A stretch of 64,000 nucleotides of DNA from Malus domestica (GCF_042453785.1 NC_091677.1:8713501-8777500); one strand, 5' to 3'. Positions 1-11,699 are shown, counted from the first letter of the stretch. Made by a program: numbers and translations. The notes: generated by a model from the sequence alone, not told the origin.

Positions 1-189
1 GATAGAGGTTCAGGGCCGAAGGGGTAGAGGAAGACCTAGGAAAACTTTGAAGAGACCCTAAGAAAAGACTTAGAGTACTTGGATCTAACGGAGGATATGA
101 CACAAAACCGAGCGCAATGGCGTTCTAGGATTCATATAGCCGACCCCACTTAGTGGGAAAAGGCTTTGTTGTTGTTGTTGTTGTTGTTG
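1..189 (+). mobile_element. RTE-type LINE, 3'-terminal fragment with (GTT)n tail
   Basis: This is the last part of an RTE-clade LINE ORF, in the Gly-Arg-rich C-terminal tail (GRGRPRKT) followed by the [14 protein letters not shown] stretch. A short 3' UTR (CACTTAGTGGGAAAAGGC) and a GTT microsatellite tail follow. The same sequence ends the fuller copies at 26.8 kb and 57.5 kb. The codons before the stop (QNRAQWRSRIH) resemble the right-hand RTE parts of the two composites more than the left-hand ones. The window starts inside the element, so its 5' extent is unknown. One base is missing near position 50 relative to the other copies, which shifts the frame, so the fragment is dead. Confidence 0.9.
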
Positions 190-387
190 AGCATATGTTA
201 AAACAAACTAGTAAGAAAAAACTAATACTCACAGATTGAATTTTTAGGCAGTCTTCAGATTAAGCTATGTGCATGTGCAACGAAAGTTCATATTTGTGTA
301 TGTTCGTTTATGATAACAAATCAGCCACTATAAAAAGGCTCATGACATCCCTAGTATTTGTATTACGGCACCGAAGACAAAAAACAA

Positions 388-535
388 GAGGTGTGATATC
401 CACACACCCCTTTTTACTTCTCCCACATCTTTTTGGATTTCGGCCGTCAGATCGGATGAAATGAAGAAGATCAATGGACAGAAATTAATAGGGAGTGTGT
501 GAGAAGTAAAAAGGGATGTGTGGATAGCACACCCT
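388..535. mobile_element. Short MITE with 8-bp target duplication
   Basis: The two ends are inverted repeats of about 40 bp with a few mismatches: GAGGTGTGATATCCACAC at the left, and AGGGTGTGCTATCCACAC when the right end is read on the minus strand. It is flanked on both sides by AAAAACAA (380-387 and 536-543). An 8-bp duplication suggests hAT-type mobilisation, although A-rich flanks make the duplication less certain. It has no coding capacity. Confidence 0.75.
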
Positions 536-543
536 AAAAACAA

Positions 544-936
544 AGGGATTCAGCTTCACCGGGACGAAAAAAAAAAAAAAAGAGTTCTGGAAGATGAAAA
601 AGAAAAAAAGAAAAAGAGAATTAATTATTATATTTTATATTCCTGTTTCTTAGTTCGATACTACTCCAAACACTTCACTAAGTCAATCCTGCTTAGTCTA
701 GTCTAAACTAGTCTAGTTTAGTCCCTGAAATTAGTTCGAGATAGCTTGGTGCAACAAATGCATCCTAACTAGTTAGTTATCCCCAAGTTGGCCCTGGTAA
801 AACCATTTCAAGTTTAATAGAATGTTTTTTAGTCAAAATGGTCTCTGAGATTAAAATAACTCATCACTTTGGTCCCTGTGATTTGAAATCGATAGAAGTG
901 GTCTCTAAGTTTGTCCACCATCAATCATTTCGGTTA
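544..936. other. No gene seen
   Basis: The stretch is AT-rich and non-coding. An A/G-rich run near 566-625 and short phrases such as CTAGTCTAGT stand out, but nothing supports a gene or a complete element. Confidence 0.6.
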
Positions 937-1760
937 TTCTGTGAAAAGTTTGATTAAATAAGGACCAAGATGACAAAATACCCTCAATTTAATAAATAAT
1001 GAGCTAAAATGATTTGACATAAATTGATGTTATTTTTGTCATTTTATTCTTATATAATGGAGATTTTTACTAAAATGATTTATGGTAGACAAACGTGGCG
1101 AAATGCGACAAATGCATTGCGTAGGAATCGAGCATTCTCTTTGAGTCTCATCTCCCTTCTTTGTACCTTAAAAACACTCACATCACTCAATTTGACACCA
1201 ATTTGACACTAAAATTTCCTAATTTAATTTCAAATTGGAAAGTTGAGTTGTAGAAATGCGAAATTCTACCGACTAGGGGGTCAAGAGCTTGAGGAACTGA
1301 GCGAGAGCGCAAGCGAGGAACACAACGAGGGGAGCGAGGTCTGATGGGATCGACACCGCCGTCAATGGCGAAGACGAGTCGTCGCATCTGCAGTCGTCAT
1401 CACCTCGTCCATTCTCTCTCACGAGCAAGACAGTGGAAACTAGAAAAGAGGGAAAGATGAGGCATATGAGTCGACTGGGCCTGACAGCTGAGTTCAATCA
1501 GGAAAAAGGGGTTGATGGATTTTTTTTTCTCTTACTTTTTTTATAACTTTTTTTTAATGAATGCAGTGGATTTGGTAAGAAGCAAGAAATATATAATTTT
1601 GGAATTTTGATTCACAGTGGAAGAAGCAAAGTAATTTCCATGGAACAAGAAATTATCTTCATCCTTCACAAGTAAAGTGCTTTTTCTATCCCTTCTTTGG
1701 TACATTACATGTAACACAAAAGTTTTAAGGTCAATTTTGCATTCTGATTCTCTCACAGAA
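937..1760. repeat. Tandem segmental duplication, copy A
   Basis: About 820 bp here reappear as copy B, which starts near 1755 and resumes after a solo LTR at 5076-5970. Shared landmarks are the AAATAAGGACCAA-ATGACAAAATACC stretch, the TTTGAGTC-CATCTCC-TTCTTTG stretch, the exon discussed below, and a closing part with GAAATTATCTTCATCC. Copies A and B differ by many substitutions and indels, so the duplication is old. Copy A lacks the solo LTR and the palindromic insert found in copy B, and so shows the pre-insertion state. Confidence 0.85.
1272..1412 (-). pseudogene. Exon 1 fragment, acid phosphatase/vanadium-dependent haloperoxidase-related protein (DUF212), copy A
   Basis: On the minus strand an ATG at 1412-1410 opens MDEVMTTADATT. 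A shifted frame then gives a Ser-rich stretch and the hydrophobic ACALAQFLKLL segment, the first membrane helix in this small plant membrane-protein family. Copy B keeps the whole exon in one frame, so copy A has lost at least one base. The splice donor seen in copy B is also degraded here. No later exons are present. The family assignment rests on the FALAQFLKLFTTW-type motif and is from memory. Confidence 0.6.
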
Positions 1761-1984
1761 GTTTTAAGTTTTATTAAATAAGGACCAAAATGACAAAATA
1801 CCGTCAATTTAATAAACGATGAGCTAAAATGATTTGACATAAATTGAAGCTATTTTTGTCATTTTATTTTTATTTAATGGAGATTTTTGACCAAAATGAT
1901 TGATGGTGGACAAACGTGGCATAATACGACGACGACATTCCTCGGGAATCAAGCATTATCTTTGAGTCCCATCTCCTTTCTTTG

Positions 1985-4900
1985 TGTCACGTCCCGATCC
2001 CGACATACGTCTAGAATCGACATGTGACGCTACCAAATACCCTAATATCTAACATACCATGCCTCCCGAATATATACAAAGTATCAATAAAAAACCAGAT
2101 GCACAATAATTTTTCGTAAGCTTTATGGCTACATCTAACCACTTCGTTAGACTGCCTACATACCCTCATTAGGGATCAAGCCATTCGTAGTTCAACACTC
2201 ACAAAAACAAATATTTATCACACTCAGTTCAAGCATAAAAGTATAGCATTCCTCCATCATTTACTATAACCCAACAGCAGGGAATTCTTGGACTCATGCT
2301 ACATAACAAACCCCCATGAAAATCATGATTTCTCTTTCATCCAACATATAATTCATTATGTCTCATCACATCGCCATTCACAACATACGTCATATTTAAA
2401 AACCGACGAGGCACATAACCATTCTCTAGCCACATTAAATAATTAATCTGATCAAAATAATATCAATCATTCCCATATTTTCTAAATTCATACTTGATGA
2501 AATCATAATCGAATCGTAGAGAATCATGAAAGAGTCACCCAGACGTCCAACATATTTTCTAACTCAATTCACAAGATTCTCAAAACCATTGTCACAAATA
2601 TATATATATATAACTAAGGCTAGAGTGACACCCTTAGGCCAAGCCTACTTCTCTGAAATAGGGATTTCAGACCTCTCAACGGAACCAAGATACCAAAGGG
2701 GATTCTGGACCATCACTCAACAGAATCCGAACCACATAACAGAGCCAAGACAACAAAGGGGATTCTGGACCATCACTCAACGGAATCCATTCCAGGATAC
2801 GATTCCGGACCATCACTCAACGAAATTGCGGAGCACAATGCATAACAACCACTAAATGAAACCCAAGTTAGATACGATTCTGGAACATCACTCAATGGAA
2901 TCGCGGAGTAGAAGGGATTCTGGACCATCTCTCAACAGAATCCAAACAAGCATATGATTCAGGACCATCACTCAACGGAATCACAGAATATGAGGGATTC
3001 CGGAACATCACTCAACGGAATCCAAACAAACATATGATTCCGGACCATCACTCAACAGAATCACAGAATAGAAGGGATCCCGGAACATCACCCAACGGAA
3101 TCCAAACAAGCATATGATTCCGGACCAGCACTCAACGGAATCACAGAATAGAAGGGATTCCGGAACATCACTCAACGGAATCCAAACAAGCATATGATTC
3201 ATACCAAATATACTAGGTATATCTAAACCTCATCATCTCCATAATTACAACGTAGTCACCTACCATATTCACTTCTTGTGGCCACCAACTAATATGTTCC
3301 ACCAGCATATAAGTTTCACATAATACTTTTAATAGGATTCTAAGATCACATGGTCATAACATTTATCATACTTATCATTCACATTACTAGAAATAATTAA
3401 ACATCCAAATATCACCATTATCATCAGTACACAAGCCAAATCATGTTTAATAAACATAAGTCTATGGCTAAATATATGAAAATCACATTTCAATAGAAAT
3501 CATATTTATAAGACCAATTCATATTCATAAATAATTTTAACATAAACAATTAAAGTAATAACCATATCACAAATATTCAAGTCACTCTCCAACCAATGTA
3601 GGCCCACTAAACTTCACTTAAGTCTCTCGTAGTACTAAATTTAGTATTAAGAACGTTTGGAGACATGTTGACTAAAAGTCAACTCTCGGTCAAAGGTAGG
3701 GTCCACAATTCTACATAATTCAATCCAGAAGATCCACACATTGGATTTTGGATCCGTAACTTTCTAAAGTCCACATTATGCTCAAATAACAACATACTAA
3801 AATTTCAACACGATCCGATGGTTGGATCTCCGCCAATATAAAAATTCAAGTGGCGGTCGATATTTAATTTTACAAACTTAGAAATCCAATTAGTGTAGAT
3901 CCGTACATTAGATTCCCGATCTGTAAGTTTCTATGATCCTCAAATATTATTTTCTATCACGCATTAAGGTTTGGTGACGATCCAACGATCGGATTGTCGA
4001 TTCATATTTTGATCCAATAAGGTATTGTAATGAAACTAAGTCCAACAATCTAATTACGTCATACGGATATCAATTATGAAATCAAGGCATCTAAATGAAC
4101 TTAAAAGTACATCGTCGGTCCACTGGCCAGGCCGCCGCCGCACGCACCGCCGTGGTTGGCAATCGGCCGCCCCGACTTGCCGGAAAGATTCAACTATTTT
4201 TAAAAATTACCAAATTTTACAGGCAAGTAGATCTCAGTGAGGGGAGAAGTTTTCATACCTGTGGCCAAGTCCAATTAGGCCGGGAAGCGTCCCAATTTTA
4301 TCCAAATCCTCCGGAAACCCTAGAAATGGGTGTTCTTCGATTCATCGCCAAAACGAACTTCGACGTTTCATCCAAGCCTTGGGCCTTGCTCCAGGGATTG
4401 AGAGGAGTCTTTTGGTGGTGGTCATCAACAGTAACACTCGCCGGAATCACCGAAAGCAGATTAAACCCGCCGAAAAACTTGTGGGTTTTGTAGCTTCGAA
4501 ATGGAAAAATGGGAAAGAAATAGGGAAATCTAACAATAAAGATATATAGTGCTCATCAAGGGCTTTCCATGGACACCAAGATCACCCAAAACGGAGTTCG
4601 TATGAAGGAGATATGGCCGGGTCAAATTTGAGGGTTCACGGGTCGAAAACGACCCAACTCGGGTCTCTCTCCTTTCCCTTCCTTTCTCCCCCTTCTGATT
4701 GGGCTGCTCCCCTCCTTTTCTCTCCCGTACTCCCTCATCTTCTTCTCTCTCCCGTTGCCACTTGGCAGCATCCAGCCCCTCCTTTCATTTTCATTTTTTT
4801 TCTAACCAAAACATCTCTAATTTCTTCGTTAGAGATCCGTTTCACGAACGGTTTGCGCCTACGCGTTCGTGAGGTCAAGCTCTATCTAAAGATATAAATT

Positions 4901-5075
4901 GCGACCTCGAACGGTCTACGAATTTTAAATAATTAAATTCCAAACTTCAACTTTGTAACTAGTTTAATTAAAATCAAATTAAAATAAATTAATATAAATT
5001 CTAAAAAATAATATAAAATCTCAATCATACAAATACGTAGATTATAACAGTGAAATCCGGGAACGGGATTTCACA
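1985..5075. mobile_element. 3.1-kb solo LTR with 5-bp target duplication
   Basis: The sequence begins TGTCACGTCCCGATCC, ends GGGATTTCACA, and is flanked by CTTTG on both sides (1980-1984, 5076-5080). TG...CA ends with a 5-bp duplication are the signature of an LTR retrotransposon. No gag or pol is visible and no internal LTR pair is seen, so I read it as a solo LTR of a large-LTR gypsy family rather than a complete element. It contains a tandem array (2690-3198) and a GC-rich patch near 4100-4800. Comparison with copy A of the duplication independently confirms it as an insertion. A coding-free LARD is an alternative. Confidence 0.8.
2690..3198. repeat. Tandem array inside the LTR (about 40/80-bp unit)
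   Basis: Units of the form GGATTCTGGACCATCACTCA / ACGGAATC repeat about every 40 bp. In the right half they pair into an 80-bp higher-order unit with alternating spacers (ACAGAATAGAAGG and CAAACAAGCATATG). The repeated CACTCAACGGAATC core is well preserved. Short reading frames across it are by-products of the repetition. Confidence 0.85.
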
Positions 5076-5190
5076 CTTTGTAACTTAAAAACACTCACAT
5101 CACTCAATTTCACATCAATTTGGCGCTAAAATTTCCTAATTTAATTTCAAATTGGAAAGTTGAGCTGCAGAAATGCGAAATTGTACATAC

Positions 5191-5330
5191 CAGGTGCTGA
5201 AAAGCTTGAGGAACTGAGCAAGAGCACAGGTGAGGAACGTAGCAAAGAAAGTGAGATTCAATGGGATCGACGTCGTTGTTGAAGGCGAAGACGACGTCGT
5301 CGCATCTGCAGCCGTCGTCACCTCGTCCAT
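5191..5330 (-). pseudogene. Exon 1, acid phosphatase/haloperoxidase-related protein (DUF212), copy B, rest of gene absent
   Basis: An ATG at 5330-5328 opens MDEVTTAADATTSSSP, then SIPLNLTFF and the hydrophobic TCALAQFLKLFSTW segment. The frame runs to a good splice donor (ACCTG|GTATGT, last exon base 5191), so the final Trp codon is split by the intron, as expected for this family. All later exons are missing: the minus-strand continuation runs into the solo LTR. It is therefore an orphan first exon with its upstream region. The duplicated copy at 1272-1412 is more decayed. Confidence 0.65.
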
Positions 5331-5484
5331 TCTCTTGCAAGAGTCAAGACTGTGGAAACTATCAAAGATGGAAAGAGGATGAGGAGTATGAGTCAACTGG
5401 GCCCCACAACCGAGTTCAACCAGCCAATCAGAGATGAATTGGAATGGATTGTCATCGTTAAATCAAGAGAATGGGCCCCCCTGG

Positions 5485-5708
5485 GGGAACTTTAATTTTA
5501 GCCGATTACCCTCTGAACATATAATTAGCTAATTTCCTACTTGAACTTTAATTTTAATCAATTACCCCCTGAACTTTTATAAATAGCCAATTTCTCTCGT
5601 AACGCTAGTTCAGGGAGGAAATTGGCTAATTATAAAAGTTCCGGAGGTAATTAGTTAAAATTAAAGTTAAGGGGAAATTGGCACCTCTATACAAGTTCTG
5701 GGGGCAAA
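5485..5708. mobile_element. Palindromic (foldback) insert
   Basis: The left arm (AACTTTTATAAATAGCCAATTT) and right arm (AAATTGGCTAATTATAAAAGTT) pair around a centre near 5600. Pairing extends outward through the AATTAACT/AGTTAATT-type stretches. Copy A of the surrounding duplication lacks it. Its CCCCCTGAACTT and AAATTGGC phrases resemble those in the MULE-type MITE at 45102-45975, so the two may be related. No clear target duplication is visible. Confidence 0.6.
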
Positions 5709-6260
5709 CCGACAAATACCTCTTTTGTTTTTTCTCTTACTTTTTTTATTACTATTTTTTTTTTTATAAATGCGGTGGATTTGGTAAGAAGCAAGAAATA
5801 TAGAATTTTGGAATTTTGATTCACTGTGGAGAAGCAAAGTAATTTCCTTGGAACAAGAAATTATCTTCATCCTTCACAAGTAAAGTGCTTCTTCTATCCC
5901 TTATTGGGTACATTACACATAACTCAGGAGTTTTAAGATCAATTTTGCATTCTGATTCTCTCTCCTCCTATTTCCCAATCCCTCATATATACTCACCTTT
6001 CATTCATAGCGTGTAAAACAAATCTTCATTGAATTAGCTTGGAATTGTTTTGAATGGCTGTGAATGAAAGGAAGGGATAGGAGGGAAGAGAATTTGGATA
6101 CGTCAATTTTGGGTAGGTGGGAAATGACATAGCAGGGCTCACTATTGGTGTTATGCCGCACAAAACACCCGGTCCGACAGGCCGTATGTTAGAATACCAC
6201 CTCGCATTAGGTTGGATCAGTGTGTTCAAGTGGAACCAAAGATACAAGAGGTCTCATAGT

Positions 6261-7321
6261 TAGGGGTGGAAATTTTTACCAAATTACCGTACCAACCGCC
6301 CTACCAACCATACCATACCAAATTATTACCAAAAATTTGTAACAATTGGTAATGGTACGGTATTTGTACCATACCATACTGTTTCGGTACGGTACTGGTA
6401 TCCAAAACCAGTACCAGTGGTATACCGTACCTACCAATATTATTAATATTATATTATGTATTTATTCATATAATTATTTGAGGGCAAAATTAATAAAATT
6501 AATAATAATTATTGTAGAAGTGTAAAAAATGTACAATCACTCATAGTGACAAGCTTTACAACTTTTATGAAGAGGTCAGCTTCAAAATCCAACACTATAA
6601 TCCATAAACCTTAAATTTACATTTAATCGTCGATTGTCATTTACGCTTTATTCTTCTTACTATATTTCATTTTAAAAATTTTCTTTTTTTGAAAACATGA
6701 TCATTTGGCAGATGTAAGAAGATGAACGGTCTAGATCTTTGATATCACGTTTCGATATTTACGGTTAACTGAAATATGAGTCGATGTCATATAGTTTATA
6801 GAAACTTTATAAACATCAAACAATATTTTCACTAACCGTAAAACTCTGAACATAATATCAACGATCCAAACCGTTCATCTTCCCGCATCCTCTAATAGAT
6901 CATGTTTTCAAAAAAGAAAATCCGAAAAAACAAAATTTGATGAGAAAAATGAAGCGTAAATGTAAACAACAATCAACGGTTAAATTTTGATCTATGATTT
7001 ATATGATTATAATGGCGAATTTCAAAGTTAAGCTCTTCACGAAAGTTGTAAAACTTGTCATTACGAGCATTTATATATTTTTTCTATATTTTTTACACTT
7101 CTACGTTAATTAAAAAATATTAGATTTTGGACAAACTAAGTGGCGTAAAACAAAGTGACAATTACCATTGACATACCATACCAACCAAACTATTTGGTAT
7201 ACCGATATTCGGTATACCAAAAGTTTGGTACGATAATGGTAATAGATTTTGCCGTACCAAATATTTGGTATGATAATTGGTACAGAGGTTTTGGTACGCT
7301 AATGTACCAAAACCACCCCTA
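6261..7321. mobile_element. Non-autonomous hAT-type element
   Basis: The termini are TAGGGGTGGAAATTTTTACC and its imperfect complement ending AAAACCACCCCTA. An exact 8-bp flanking duplication, CTCATAGT, lies at 6253-6260 and 7322-7329. The subterminal regions are dense in the alternating motifs GGTACGG, GGTATACC and TACCATACC. No transposase is encoded. The 8-bp duplication and TAGGGGTGG end place it with hAT elements. Confidence 0.88.
6510..7115. mobile_element. Long hairpin MITE nested in the hAT element
   Basis: Two arms of about 280 bp are imperfect inverted repeats. The left begins GTAGAAGTGTAAAAAATGTA, and the right ends with the complement of GTAGAAGTGTAAAAAATATA. Paired features include TGACAAG-TTTACAACTTT, ATTTACGCTT, GAAAACATGATC, and AAGATGAACGGT against ACCGTTCATCTT. 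Without it the two terminal halves of the hAT element would abut, so it may be a later insertion or an original part of the element. I cannot decide from one copy. Confidence 0.65.
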
Positions 7322-7572
7322 CTCATAGTTGTATGAAAGGTGCCCTATAAATGGCGTGCTAGAGCAACCCGCAGAATATAACAAACATTGACCTCAAATC
7401 TAAAACCGAAAGGCCTTTTTTATTCTTCCTCGATTGTTTCTTTACACAATGAAGATCCGAATAACTCTCTCTACAATTCCTTTACAACCTCCGAAGCCAA
7501 AAATGTACAGCTAACTTCTTTTTTCGTCGAAAAAAATGTACAGCTAACTAAACAAAGAGTTACAAAACACTC

Positions 7573-9108
7573 TTAAGGGATCATCTTCTGAGTATCGTCC
7601 TCGGGTATGGATGCTGATGAAGAAGAACCGCTGTATTTGCTGGGCATTGGTGTATTCCTTCGAGAACTGCGTTTTGTTAGGACAACTGCGGGCTCCTTCT
7701 CAAATTCCTGGGCAGGTGCATCGTTCTCGCTGTCATCTTCACCCTTGAAAACTGGGTGGATGTACGCATTTTGAAGGAAGCCTTTCATGTTCAGATTCGG
7801 CTCTCTTATGCGTTCTAATGTATCTTTCATCATTGCTTCCTGCAATCCACCATAAGAAAAATGTTCTTCACAGTCAAATCACTTCGACCAGCACAACGAA
7901 GAACTAGGTCAACCAATAGTGAATGCAACAAACCTGCAAGGGATGTCTGATGAAAGCAGGTTCGTAACGGCCTTTGCAGAATTTATGGAGCCATATGGTC
8001 AACACTGGGAGTGTGATGAGCAGTGGAGTTGACTGAGCAGCTTCTTTTGTGCTTAACAATCCCATCAGCAGCAGTTGTGAGACAATTAGTGCCGTTATGA
8101 TGCGCCCGTGGACATCAGGCCAGAATGCCGCAGCACTTTCATACTCTTGATTATAGACGTTTATAATCTAGAATTGACCAACGAAATGCATTAGAATTTA
8201 GCAGAATTACTCAGTCAAGAAATGAATATCTCAACCAAAAAATAACTAAACCCTTCTCTTGGAAAATGTCACAACATATGCCAGGGCAAAGAATACTATT
8301 ATGAACGGAAGTAGGATTGGTGACACCACAGCATAAACAAGGCCAAGTAAGAAATATAGTTGTATTTGAGGTTCACCGGTGTTGAAACCAAGGGTTCCGG
8401 GATCCATGGCCTCTTCCTATCCTTTTCAGTCTTCACCAAGAAGAAATTTTTCAGGTGATATATAATCAAGGGTTTCAACCTTAGAATCTCACCAGCAATT
8501 CCGGCCCACCCATCAACCATTATATAAGTGATAAAGAAGGTTGCCTTCATTTGGACATTACCATCAATATAGAGGGAAGGAATATAAGAAAAATCTTCAA
8601 AGCAATTCCAGGCAGGAAACCTTGGATAAATGATTTTATGACTTTCCTGCATGAAAAACGGGATGTTGTTATTGCAAAAAGACGGTAAAAAAAAAGTAAT
8701 TAAGAGCTGACCATCCAGCCAGGGAACATTCAAACAAAGATATATTATATAGAAAGAAAATACTCACACTTCAATAATGGGCTTTAGGTAGGGGACTGCT
8801 TTCTCAATACCCTCAATGTTTGCAAGGGACTGTACAAATGCAATGGGGATCATAAAAAAGAAGGTGAGGAAGAAGAAAGCAACGGCAACTATAAGCCTCC
8901 TAATTGTCAATGTAACATAGGGGATAGCCAAGTTATCCCAATAAACATCATGGGGTTCTGGAGCCCACTCAGTCAACCATATAGTTGGGTTTCTGGATTG
9001 TTGTGTTTGTGCACAAACAGCGGCACCCCATCGAGTTCTGAAGGAAACAAAAGCTGCTGGCATGATAGATTTAGGGCTACTTGTAATCTTATCTCTCTCC
9101 AAGGATAT
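7573..9108 (-). pseudogene. OSCA/CSC1-like (DUF221) osmosensitive channel, 3' part with frameshift and missing exon
   Basis: Four exon-like blocks read on the minus strand. 9108-8768 (acceptor TTGACAG, donor GT at 8767) holds SIMPAAFVSFRTRWGAA, RNPTIWLTEWAPEP and a membrane segment. About 8595-8260 holds MKATFFITYIMVDGWAG and, after a shift, ILLPFIIVFFALAYVV. 8167-7934 holds WPDVHGRIITALIVSQLL. 7839-7573 holds EAMMKDTLERI and a Ser-rich tail ending at a TAA at 7575-7573. These match the C-terminal half of plant OSCA1/CSC1 calcium-permeable channels. A 1-bp loss near 8410-8422 breaks the frame. The stretch that normally follows KPIIEV (about 90 residues) is not found, and the N-terminal half is absent upstream. 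It cannot make a working channel. Confidence 0.88.
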
Positions 9109-10174
9109 CTGTCAACAATAAATTTGATTTGAAAAAGAAAGAACATAAGTGTTCCTACAATGACTGATCTATGAAAGGCAAAGAAGTAGTCAATCAGGAC
9201 TTGAGCTAACTCCGAAGCTTTCCTTGTCCAGTGTCAAATAGAAGCAACAGTGAGCAAGTCAGTCTTGATAGGACATTCCTTGTTATTGTATGATGTCTTC
9301 TTAATATAAGATGATTAGGTTTAATTGATTATATTTTGTACTAGTAACATCGATTGTTTCGTGTTATGAATTAACAATCTTACCATACTATGTTCATCCT
9401 CAAATTTATGACTAACAGGTTGCTGAGAAAAACAAAGATGTACAGTTAACAGATTTTGTTGAAACTGAGTTTTTGGTTGAGCAAGTCAGTCTTGATATCT
9501 TCCCTTTATTTTTCCTCAGTTGGAAAGGTTCTACAAGGACACTTGCGGTATGATTTTTTATGTTCTGCTTTTACCTTTGTAGGTCGAAGCCATCAAGAAA
9601 ATATCTCAATATGTTGTTCAACTAAGGGCTGGTTTGGTATTGCTTTGCTTTGAAAAAAAAACCGTTGTGAGAATAAGCGGCTGTGAAATAAAGCAGCAGA
9701 GTGTTTGGTAAACTTTTTTGTAAAAGTGCTTTTAGAAAAAAAAAAAAAAAAAATTGTATGATAGTGTTTGGTAAACTTTTATGTAAAACAGTTGTGACTG
9801 TGTGAAATGACCAAAAAGGGTATAATACCCCTTCACAGTCGTAGTTGTTTTACATAAAAGTTCAAGTTCGTTGTGAATTGTCCTTTTTGGGTTTCTACAA
9901 TTCACAAGGGGCACGGTAGAAACCCAAAATTCAAGTTCGTTGTCATCTTTATCCTATGTTTAGTGTTCATCTTTTAAAAATAACATTACTTTATCCGATT
10001 TTGTTTTCCGTTTCTTAAAACCCAGGCGCTGCTCAACCGAGATGTTGTTGCTATGTGATGATGAGTTTGTCGCTGTTGAAAGTGGTGTTATGTTGTCTGG
10101 TGCGCTGATTGTAGCTGTTTAGAGGTTTTGGTTGTAATGTTAGAACCTTTTATTAGTTTTTTGGATGAGAAAAA
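9109..10174. other. No gene; inverted repeat and homopolymer
   Basis: No upstream OSCA exon can be recognised. A short inverted repeat (CTTTTATGTAAAACAGTTGT at 9778-9797 against its near-complement at about 9838-9862) and a run of 18 A at 9736-9753 suggest a MITE remnant. Its left part begins near GGCTGGTTTGGTATTGC (9627), but no matching right end is seen. Confidence 0.45.
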
Positions 10175-10179
10175 TACAT

Positions 10180-10965
10180 TGTGGATGCAAATTTTCACCT
10201 TTTCGATCTTGGATGATTTTGCACCTACAAAACAACTAGCACCTTAGGTTAAGGCCAAAAGCCTCACGCGCCCACGATGAATGGGGGGGGCTTTGGCCGA
10301 AGAACCTCCGATGCCAAAGTTAGAATTTTAGAGAGAAATAGTGTTTAGAGTGTTTTGGAATTTTTGCAAGAGGTTTGGAATGAGTGTTTGGTAAAAATGG
10401 GTGACTATTTATAGGACTAAGTTGATCCACTTTTTCAAGAAAGTGGCCGGCCCCTTTTGTGTATTTTTTGGTGAATTTTGTGGTTTAATTAGCCACTTTA
10501 TTGGCTAATAAAATATAATAGAAATAAATGGGAAGTTACCAAATTGAATGACTACCATTATTTGGCTAATAAAGTGGAGGAAATCAGAAAAGGTGTGGAG
10601 CAAAGGGAGGTGGCCGGTTTTGTCCACTAATTTGGGTCACTTTATTGACAATTAGGGGATTAATTGAATTGATCCCCTAATTAATCAATTATTTATGATT
10701 TTAAGGGATGATTTCAGGAGATATGGGAAGAATATATTATTTAGATAACTAATTAACTAAATAATATATTAGGAAAATTAAGTTTTGGAAATAATTACCT
10801 AAAATGAGATCATTTGGAATTGATTACCTCTTTTGGAGCATTTTTGAATTGGTTGAGGATGATTACCCACTACTTGCGCGTAGGAATCCCGGTATGTCTC
10901 AAGGGTATTTTTGTCCTCTTTCGTTCAAAAGTCCACGTGTCACCTAATGAATTTTTGGCTCCACA
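10180..10965 (-). repeat. 3' LTR of gypsy element (left copy)
   Basis: The LTR is 786 bp, bounded by TGTGGATGCA and TGGCTCCACA as read on the plus strand. In element sense it starts TGTGGAGCC and ends GCATCCACA. It is nearly identical to 17901-18688 and diverged from the solo copy at 31953-32662. Confidence 0.93.
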
Positions 10966-10982
10966 AATGCCCCCACACCTGT
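10966..10982 (-). other. Polypurine tract of gypsy element
   Basis: Read on the minus strand, AGGTGTGGGGGCATT directly precedes the 3' LTR, the position expected for the plus-strand primer. Confidence 0.6.
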
Positions 10983-11699
10983 TGAGCTGCTTGCAGAAAA
11001 GGGCAATAGGTGTAGAGATTTTCTTGCTTTAGGAAACTCTGAATTGCTTCCTATTTTGTTGTTGATTCTCTCTTTAATTGGAAATTAGGTCCTTCTAGGA
11101 AAGGGAAATAAACTTCTCTCAAAGCCTATTTAAGTCCACCTTAAGTGGGTTTTTAAATCAACTTTGGAGAGCAATTTATTCTACCCCACAAGAGAGAGAA
11201 AGTTAGAGGATATTTGTTCTCCCTCCTCTAGCAATCTTCTACATCTTGCCCGTGCAAAAGACCGTTTTTCGTTGATTTCTTCGTCTTCTCCGTGCCGCAC
11301 CGATGAAAGAAAATTTTAATTTTTCTTGCCTTCTTCTTGGATAGTGCTATTGCGGGGCAGCCGTCGGGGTGGTGCGGCACATCGACTGGCAGGGGCCAGG
11401 AGTTGGCTCGGCATGGGCCGAGGAGATGTCGTGGCAGGGACCACTGCTTGGGCAGCTTGGCTTGGCTTGAGCCAAGGGCAGCTTGTGCGGCTGGGGTCGC
11501 GGATTGTGGTGCTGGGGTGCAGTGCTAGGCGAGCCGCATGGCTCATGTCATTTGGGCTCTTGGACCGGACTCGGGCCAGGCTGGCGATTGAGAGAAATAA
11601 GGAGATTGTGGGTCTTATGGGCTGCTGGAATGTTGGGTTGAGCTCCTCTGCTGAGTACCATGAATGTCATTGGCTGCTTAGTCCTCTTTGCTGAGAGAA

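Larger units (their letters stand above)
1755..5970. repeat. Tandem segmental duplication, copy B, interrupted by two insertions
   Basis: Copy B aligns to copy A from about 1755 to 1984 and resumes at 5076. It is split by a 3.1-kb LTR sequence and again by a palindromic insert around 5450-5730. Removing these leaves about 0.8 kb collinear with 937-1760. Confidence 0.82.

Noticed and set aside
2690..3198. CRISPR-like array
   Set aside because: Spacers are not unique and the unit is a degenerate plant tandem repeat inside an LTR.
3008..3202. Minus-strand frame over the tandem array
   Set aside because: Produced by the 80-bp repeat. No coding evidence.
11326..11694. 122-codon plus-strand frame within the gypsy element
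   Set aside because: GC-rich, Gly/Arg/Ala-biased frame with overlapping frames of similar length. No family match, and probably a composition effect.
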